Below are positions 20,701 to 27,186 of a stretch of 27,186 bases of DNA, piece by piece; the stretch's first letter is position 1; every line of letters starts with the position of its first letter. The translations under genes and the position numbers were made by a program. Under the pieces are notes generated by a model. It was not told where the DNA came from, did no database searches, and worked only from the letters and a program-made list of their open reading frames with translations. Source of the DNA: Chlorokybus atmophyticus (taxonomy: Eukaryota > Streptophyta > Chlorokybophyceae > Chlorokybales > Chlorokybaceae). The DNA lies in the NCBI GenBank assembly GCA_009103225.1, contig RHPI01001037.1, positions 403,764 through 430,949 of the forward strand, read 5' to 3'.

Positions 20701-22507
20701 CTTCAAAGCTGCATCCTCCAGATCTGGGATGAACTCCAAGGTTCCTAGTGCATGCGCTAGCGGTGCATACACTTGTATGGTTTCCAAGGCTGCGATCTGC
20801 TGCCTGTACAATGGCAGCAAATGCACATGCCGCATGGTATCCACCCTAGCTGCGAGCTCCACCCACACAGCGCGAACTGCAATGCAACCCTATATGAGGA
20901 CAAAGCATACAATACGGCATAACCTGCTTTATTTGGCATGACATCCGCGAACAAGTGTATGCGTACTGTCATGGAATGCAAGACAATAGTCTCGCAATGC
21001 TTGAGCGGCGTCATCATCATAGCTGTCCGCCCTTCTTGGAACATCTTTGACACGCAAGCTGTGACACATGAAGTGAGCAACCACACAAACACAACTACCT
21101 AATCTATGAACAACACGGCCTGCTTGTGTCAAGCAGTGTCACCTTTTGTATGGCAAGCACTGTACCTGTCATGCAAGAGTGCAGCAATATCAACCCCAAC
21201 TCGCTGCTCCACAAGTGGCAGTGTAACAAGGCCGGTCTTTGCAGCCTCTAGCAGAACGCCTGTGGCTATGACAACCATGTCCATCTACGCACAAGACACT
21301 TGAAGTTGCTGGCCATAGTAGCACAGTGTCATGCACCATGCCTCTTCGGCAGCGATGCAGGTGCATTTCCGTAAAACAGTGACTTCCAGGTTAGCCATAC
21401 CTGCATATCAGCTAAGATGCCAGCAATTGCTAACGCTCGTGCAATGCGAGGTCGACCTCCTTCCAATGGTGGAGTTCCCTGCAATGTGTTGTAAGTTATC
21501 AAATTGCATACCACGCCAGTTGGTGTGAGTGAGAATGGCAACGAACCTGCAAAGCGGCAACCGCCAACTTGAGTGCCTCCAACAATGTCTGCACGCACAG
21601 GATATCAGTGTGAAACGTGAGAATAACTCACAAACCCTCAAGCACACTGATTGAGATTAACACAACTTCACAGCGGCTGCGACAAACCAGTAATTTCCAT
21701 TCACAGAACCAAGCGACCACCAAGTGCTCACAGGAAAGGGTGCATAATATCAACATGTACTAGTGCTTCGAGGACAATTTGTTGACATGCAAGGATGCAA
21801 GTTAACAAGAGCACTGATAGATGGCCATTGTCACAGTAGTTACGGATAGTTATGCACCTGTGCAGCTGGACCATAGTGGTGCTCTGGAGACAATCGGGAC
21901 ATAAGCTCATCCCATGCTCCGACAAGCTCCATGACGCGCTGCCCGCCTGGCGCCAAGCCATCCTGCCCACCAGCTTGAACGAGTGCCGATCCGCCCTCAT
22001 CTGCAGTCCACCCGAAATCCAAACCTGACGACGACCCCAAACTCGATGACCGATTGGAGTCTATCCTTGTCGCAACAGCGTACACGGGAACAGCCCTAGC
22101 GACGGCCTGCCACAGTTGCCAATAGTTGTCAATGTCAAGATAACCGTCGCACGTTAGTCAAGACCAGCATATGATGACCCCGACCACACTAGCTGCCAAT
22201 TGCCATGCCCTGGTATACATTAAGCACACAACATCTCTGCTTGATAGTGTGGTAAGAGCTCCCGCAAGCTTCTTGACAAGCAGTACACAAGGGCCGTCAT
22301 CATGCAGAAGGCAAACCCTATATGCCCAATTGTTGGGCAACCCGCAAGGGAAGCAATTGAACAAGAGCTCACCTGCCGGACCTTTCCCCTACGAGCACTC
22401 TGCAGCTGCTGCTGTTGCGCCTGGCGTGGCAAGCAAGCAGTGTCCACCAGCGCGGTCCTCCACGCGGCGGTCACCCCAGACGTCGACGCCACCGCGCCCG
22501 CCACCAT
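17743..22507 (-). CDS. CRSH: CRSH ((p)ppGpp synthetase with EF-hands) fused to a HAT/TPR repeat domain, 1065 aa
   Basis: CRSH makes the alarmone (p)ppGpp in plastids in response to calcium. Exons: 22373-22507, 21858-22106, 21547-21588, 21401-21478, 21166-21284, 20967-21058, 20566-20876, 20417-20481, 20012-20342, 19843-19914, 19593-19766, 19306-19365, 17743-19212, all GT-AG and in phase. Residues 1-60 look like a transit peptide. Residues about 130-340 are the HD-type domain; H206-D207 is present, but the Asp of the hydrolase motif KLADRLHNM is replaced (ELAARVDTM, A248), so hydrolase activity is unlikely. Residues 343-474 are the synthetase: YDRLGIRV with D373, KDYIARPKRNGYQSLHS (418-434) and ELQVRT (444-449). 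EF-hand loops are DKNGDGVISLGE (518-529) and DANSDGTVNWEE (558-569). The frame then runs on through FRRQ-VGVLRKLPDVDRTYRQ into an acidic linker. About ten HAT/TPR repeats follow (679-1035; e.g. ARELFKRSVTIDPANAPSWQ, AWGRLEADTGNYVQARELF), then a basic tail, KKHGGKRRRRRR. Plant CRSH is about 580 aa, so the repeat half is extra. The alternative is two genes. Confidence 0.88.
22313..22320 (-). promoter_or_regulatory. Telo-box-like TAGGGTTT in first intron of the CRSH fusion gene
   Basis: The plus strand reads AAACCCTA, so TAGGGTTT is in the gene's sense, about 50 nt inside intron 1. It could be a chance match or an intronic element. Confidence 0.3.
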
Positions 22508-22601
22508 GTTACGAACTCCAGTGCACCAATACCCGCATCCACAAAACAGAGCGCCACGGCAACCCCCAGATCCAACGCCGTAACCTACTCCCACACCACG
22601 A

Positions 22602-22628
22602 CTACCACAGCAACGCCTGCGACGACAT
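22602..22628 (-). promoter_or_regulatory. Short upstream ORF before the CRSH fusion start
   Basis: ATG at 22628 to TAG at 22602 encodes MSSQALLW. It ends 94 nt before the main ATG at 22507. If the transcript starts upstream of it, it could reduce translation of the main frame. The transcription start is unknown. Confidence 0.4.
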
Positions 22629-23579
22629 TTTGCCGCCGTAGCTAACTCTTAACCCAACTCGTTCATCACAAACTTGGCTGTACTTGATATCCATTGATTT
22701 TTTCTACATAAAGCCGGCAGACATGCAGATATCTAGGCTTCTTGGTTGAAGCCCGCTTAACCGCGTCGCATCAATAGATGCACACTTCTATTGGCTCCCA
22801 GCACAGATCTTCCGTGAAGCGTGCACCAGGCGTTTGCAGCGCGGGTGTGCGGAGGGAACCGACGACCAAACCACCTGTGTGCAAGACCCGCTGCAGTCAA
22901 GGTGTTTCAGTAGTGCTGCCAGCAGCAATGTGGCTGCTGCAAGACCGTTAGATGTGGGAGCAAAAATCCAATGGCCAAGCTGCTTGGATCTCCGCGGCCC
23001 ATCGCTGTCGTGGCACTCGGGACGTGCTACCATTGATATCACTCAGCCGCGCCTGAGATTCAGATTCTGCCCCGCCGTTTCAGTAAGCTGCCCGCGCCCG
23101 CCCGATCCAGATTGCAGCAGCAGGATCCCCTCGAACCCGTTCGTATGTCAATCACAGCCTCTGGGCCTGTTCAGGCAACCGGTCATTGACACCTCCCGAG
23201 TGGGTCACGACAACAAGATGAGTTGGCGGAGCCGGTTGGGCGTCACGCCAGCTTGTGGCGGGCCGGTGGCGCCACTGGCGGCTCTGCTAAAAGTTAACTT
23301 GACATGAGCAGCGTGATGTCCGGTGTCAATGGCCGCATCCGCGTGCGCTCACACAGAATGTTGTGCTCAGTGTCGCGCAGTGCAGATATCCACTGGCGTG
23401 CGCACTGGGGACGCTTGTCATGTCGCCCGACAGGCCAGTGGTGTAGTGAGCGGCGACGCCGGCGGAGCCATCCGTGCAAGGCTGGTGGATGACATGCTGC
23501 GGGCGGCGTTGCAGATGAGCTAGGGTTTGCCCTTCAATAGGCCTAGAGGTCCGCGTCATTCCATTGCTGGTTTTCAAGC
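22629..23579. other. Divergent intergenic region between CRSH fusion and GT77-like gene
   Basis: About 950 bp that should contain both promoters. Open frames at 22834-23307 (+) and 23304-23523 (+) lack convincing starts, domains or splice partners. A telo-box-like motif lies near the right end. Confidence 0.5.
23521..23528 (+). promoter_or_regulatory. Telo-box-like TAGGGTTT upstream of GT77-like gene
   Basis: TAGGGTTT lies 51 bp upstream of the ATG at 23580, in sense orientation. Confidence 0.4.
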
Positions 23580-25884
23580 ATGGGGGCGACGACGCAGCCG
23601 CTGGCGGCGGCCAGGAGCTTCATGCTGTCGTTGGGGTTGGTGGTGTGCCTGACCTCGGCGCTGTCGGGCTGCACAGCGGCGGAGTCGACAAACAGCGAGT
23701 CGCCGGAGGCGGCGGCATCATGGGGTATGCCCCCGGACGCATTCAACGCGAGCCTGCACAGGGCGCTGACGGAGGAGGACGCGTGGACGGAGCTCAAGGC
23801 GATGGCGCAGCGGCGGGCGTCTGCGCCGAAGGACGGCAATCTACTGGTGGTCGCCTTCACAGACTTTTCACTTTCGGACGCAGTGAACACCATCAACTGG
23901 GTTCAGGCCGTAGAGGCTGTCAATGTCACCAACTGGCTGGTCCTCTCCTTTGACCGCGCCGCCACTGATGGCCTTGCCGCCCGCAATGTCCCTGTCGCCA
24001 AAATCTCAGGCCTTCTTCGCAAGTACGTATGATGCCTTCGTACATGATCATGCCTTGGAAACAGATTGCGCACTGCATGCTTCGGCATTTGACATGCAGT
24101 GTACAATTTGCGTCGAAATGTCATCTGGTCCAGCATGGATGTGCGCGTAAGGCGGTGCCAGACATGGCCATAGCTGGCTTATGGTCACATTCGATTAAGC
24201 ATGCATGACATGTACCTACATATAAATATGGTTTATATATGATTCAACAGCTTCCGCTGAACCACTCCCCGCTGTCAATAGTCTCAGCGTTGTTGTATGC
24301 GACCTTTAGTTGCAAACCGCCTGTGAACTCGTGCGTGCATGACATGTACCTGTGCATAAGTACGCTTTGACAGCTTGAACTACTTCTTGTTGTTGATAGT
24401 CTCAGCATTGTTGTATGCAATTTTCAGTTGCAAACCTCCTGTGAATTGTTCGGCTGTGGAGCGCTATGCGGAGAAGATGCACGTGCGGTTCAAGGTAATT
24501 TACAACCTGCTGGTTTGGGGTTATCGAGTGGTGGTGTCGGATACGGGAGCGGTGTGGCGAAGCCCGAGGACGCTGGAGTACCTTACTGAACACGGCACAC
24601 CAGTAGACATTGCCGGGCAGAGAGACCTTACGGAGCCCGCGGATGTCACAGCCCTTGACATGGGCCTCATTTTCTTCAACACAACACCGGCCGCCAAGCG
24701 CCTCACCCTCGCCGCCATGGATAATGCTCCCGCCGCCTCCGCTGCCGCTTGTGACAGGGATATCCATTGCCTGGAGCAGGCTGCATTCAAGGCCACACTG
24801 CAGAATGTCCACATTGACTGGGCGGTATGCACATGTCTGGTTTGCAGTTCATTGTGCATGTGCGATGTAGTTAGTTTGCTCGTTGGGTTTGTGATCATGC
24901 GTGGCGAGCAGGTATATGAGGATCATAGGCAGCTGCATGTGTTGAGCTATGACACTGTGCTGGGCGATGCCGTAATTCCTACAAGTATACCCGAGCAGCA
25001 GATTGCGCTTCGTGTGGCCCTTTTGCCAAATTATCGCATGCGGGATGTCTCACGGTCAGTACCAATCATGTTGCTCGGTTGGCAAGTGTCTTTATTCAAG
25101 AGTTAGAGTCAACTAACAATTCATCTACCATACAGGTCCACATTTGCAGCAGCGTCTGCAGAGATTGCAAGTCTTCCTTCGCCATCAACAGACCTAGAAG
25201 AGTGCGCCGGAACAGCGCGGAGTTTTGAAGATCTGATGGCGTGCATTTACCCAGGCTATGACCCCGAGCGTGATGCGCCTCCCGGGGCTCGTACGGGCAT
25301 CCACCGCTGCACCGCTGCTGTTGTCCACTGCACTGGAAGGGTCAGTTTCGTGCTGTTGCATAGAGGGAGTACTCATGCATCATCACTTGTGCTGCACAAG
25401 AGATCTCAGTTAATAGATAATGCTAGTGGTTCAAGTGCATAGTCGTTTAGCTCATGTTAACATGGCTGACAGTTCGTTCACCTCCATCCTGACTCAACCG
25501 CTAAGTGTTGGTGGATGCAGAGTTTGACAGTAGTTCTTACAACTCTTGATCTTGCAGGTGAGGGAGAAGTTCATGTGTCTGAGGTCGAACTACGCATGGG
25601 TGCTGAAGTCGGATTCGGGCCACCCGGTGGTGCCGCCACCAGGACCGAACGGTGGCTACATCGACGAGGAGGGCTTCTCGGCGTGGCTTCACCAGTCGTG
25701 GAGCACCTTTGACTGGCGGCTACCAGATGACTACTTTGAATCCACCAGCCGCCCGCGCCTCCGCACCCCACTCGACACCCTGCTGGACCGTTTCCTGCCC
25801 AAGGGTCATGCACCCGCACCTGGCCCATCCGGCACGGCTATCAGCCCTACTGCGAGCAGCAGCAATACAACATCAACGCAGTGA
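23580..25884 (+). CDS. GT77-like glycosyltransferase (Nucleotid_trans fold), secretory pathway
   Basis: GT77 enzymes are Golgi type II or secreted proteins that add arabinose, xylose or galactose to wall polymers and hydroxyproline-rich glycoproteins. Five exons: 23580-24022, 24428-24824, 24912-25054, 25136-25340, 25558-25884; total 504 aa, all in phase. The ATG follows an in-frame TAG. A hydrophobic N-terminal segment, SFMLSLGLVVCLTSALSGC, is a signal anchor or signal peptide. Family signals are NLLVVAFTDFSLSDAVNTIN, VTNWLVLSFDRAA, NVPVAKI, the core YNLLVWGYRVVVSDTGAVW, DIAGQRDLTE and DMGLIFFNTTPAAKRLTL. In the family the core usually reads SDxDxxW, a DxD metal-nucleotide motif; here it is SDTGAVW (D186, G188), so the second Asp is missing. 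The C-terminal part (WVLKSDSGHPVVPPPG, FSAWLHQSWSTFDWRLPDDY) is unusual, and the tail is Ser/Thr/Pro-rich. I cannot assign a substrate. Confidence 0.75.
24202..24446. repeat. Diverged tandem duplication spanning a 3' splice site
   Basis: Copy 1 (24202-24328) and copy 2 (24336-24446) share TGCATGACATGTACCT at their left ends and ATAGTCTCAGC(G/A)TTGTTGTATGC near the middle. At their right ends both have an AG acceptor followed by TTGCAAACC(G/T)CCTGTGAA. Only copy 2 leads into the open exon of the GT77-like gene. Copy 1 reaches a TGA at 24368 in the required frame. Confidence 0.8.
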
Positions 25885-27186
25885 GTTGATTGCCCTTCAT
25901 TGTAGTTGTAGTATAGCCGCTTCTTGCTTATCTATGGCAATGCAGTTGTAGGATATGTTGGTAGAGTTTGCCGGTTGTTGATATATAGTGTATTGGTTTG
26001 AATGTGGGTTTGTGGCCAATGGTTGTTGCGCTGCTGCAAAAAGGCGTACACTTTGCGCCTTCAGCATATGTGTTGCACATTTTCTGCATACATGCCATAC
26101 TTGCAATACTGCAAGCATATTTCCTGAGGGTACTACCCCAACCACCACGTCACCAATGGTTATTGCATGCAACCACTTGCAGCGAGTCGAGGGTTGAGAT
26201 TACTATCTAAGGTAGTGCTGCTTGCTGCATGGGCATGCTAGCAACATTAACAATGTACCAATAAAGGTTCAGGTGGTTGATGCAAGGGTCCTAAACACTT
26301 TTGATGAACACTTGTGCCCATAATTAAACCCCACCCCCCTTTGCCGGAGAGCCATGGCATAGGGTAGCACAACTATTGGCAGCATATCCTGTATATAGGG
26401 CCACAGAATATAGCAAGCAATTAAGTACAGAAAACACAACCAACCAAGCCTGTAACGGGAAGGTACATTATATAACCACAAATCAACCATGAAAGCACCA
26501 AGTCTTTTATGGTCAAGCGGGCTGTGACAAAGCCAACAACTTTGCTTGCACAAACATGTGCAACGGAATGTACATGCAAGAGTAATAATATAATAGGTAG
26601 GCAGGGTAGCAGGAAGAGGTAGATGAGGTAGGCCTTACCAAACTAGCTACAGTGTAGCGGAGAAAACAGAGGTAAAGGTTGGGACGGCAGTGATAGGGAC
26701 ATGTAGACTGACGATGACATTAAAGGCATACGAAATGTAACTATTGCTCATTGAGTCGTCGACGTTTTATACAGCTCTATTATCGGTATGGTTAACATAC
26801 GAACGTTGGCTGTCAGTGGTGCCACCATGCCTGATCACACGCATCACACACAACCCCATGACACTTGCATGTTTTGGGATAAGCCTACCTATTGTGCAAA
26901 TGTGGTGTGCAGTTGGATCCTTATTGTTTAATCATCTTGTGCTTTATCGTTGATGTTTGCACATGTGAACAGTGGTTGTGTTTCAGCACACGTACTACCA
27001 GAATATTAGCATTAGCAGCAAAGTATATACACATGTGTTCACAGATTATCCTTGTGTCATAACAACTTGATCACATAAGTTATTCGAGTTGTGTACATAG
27101 CATGGTCATACGATGTGGCATCACTCACTCATTACAATTGCGTCTTATTGATAACGTTACCAAGTACTGTGTGTTCCCCTCCTTTT
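25885..27186. other. 3' flank of the GT77-like gene, no gene seen
   Basis: About 1.3 kb after the last stop. The first part is presumably the 3' UTR; an AATAAA occurs near 26260 (CCAATAAAGG). Remaining open frames are short and show no domain. The sequence is AT-richer than the genes and holds no clear repeat or RNA gene. Confidence 0.5.

Noticed and set aside
21728-21857. Possible extra CRSH exon containing VLEALVHVDIMHPF
   Set aside because: There is no good donor after it, and the flanking exons (AAQ to TLLEALKLAVAALQ) already join in phase and match the family without it.
22834-23307. 157-codon open frame on the plus strand upstream of the GT77-like gene
   Set aside because: It begins at TTG rather than ATG, has no recognisable domain, and is rich in Ser/Pro/Arg as expected from GC-rich non-coding sequence in a promoter region.
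26269-26553. Minus-strand 94-codon frame with hydrophobic stretches in the 3' flank
   Set aside because: Short and isolated, with no splice partners, no family signal and no neighbouring coding sequence. Hydrophobic runs are common in AT-rich random frames.
1-27186. CRISPR arrays, bacterial operons, tRNA or rRNA genes, transposase genes
   Set aside because: No regular spacer-repeat arrays, cloverleaf sequences, rRNA motifs or transposase domains were seen. The intron-rich genes show this is eukaryotic nuclear DNA.

Overview
This is nuclear DNA from a eukaryote of the green lineage, most likely a green alga (a streptophyte alga or a prasinophyte/chlorophyte). Every gene can be assembled from short exons with GT-AG borders and matching phases. 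The gene content is plant-like: a plastid starch synthase II, a calcium-dependent RelA/SpoT homologue (CRSH) and a GT77-type cell-wall glycosyltransferase. A Tctex-type dynein light chain argues for a lineage that has, or recently had, flagella. I cannot name the species. All gene models were made by eye from splice signals, reading phase and remembered family motifs. No search was run.

Eight genes alternate strictly in strand: starch synthase II (-, runs off the left edge), an unrecognised 237-aa protein (+), a 20-exon SAM/coiled-coil protein (-), exosome subunit RRP45 (+), a Tctex-type dynein light chain (-), a TMEM192-like four-helix membrane protein (+), a CRSH protein with a long HAT/TPR extension (-), and a GT77-like glycosyltransferase (+). 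The window is therefore a series of divergent and convergent pairs. The shortest divergent spacers (10081-10437 and 14013-14250) each carry a CACGTG box. A telo-box-like TAGGGTT(T) lies close to most 5' ends.

The most interesting locus is 17743-22507 (-). It encodes a complete CRSH (degenerate HD domain, (p)ppGpp synthetase, two canonical EF-hands; about 576 residues, similar to land-plant CRSH). It then continues, through one 93-nt phase-0 intron, into about 490 more residues made of HAT/TPR repeats like those of plastid RNA-binding proteins (HCF107/MBB1 type), ending in a very basic tail. I know of no such fusion. Other points of interest are a GT77 enzyme whose DxD motif has lost its second Asp and whose first intron carries a tandemly duplicated 3' splice site, a dynein light chain with a large low-complexity insertion, a hairpin-rich intron, and a probable GC-AG intron.

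The genes do not form one pathway. Starch synthase II and CRSH are plastid metabolism and signalling, RRP45 is RNA processing, the dynein light chain and perhaps the SAM protein belong to the cytoskeleton or cilium, and the TMEM192-like and GT77-like proteins belong to the endomembrane system. The last 1.3 kb contains no gene I can support.
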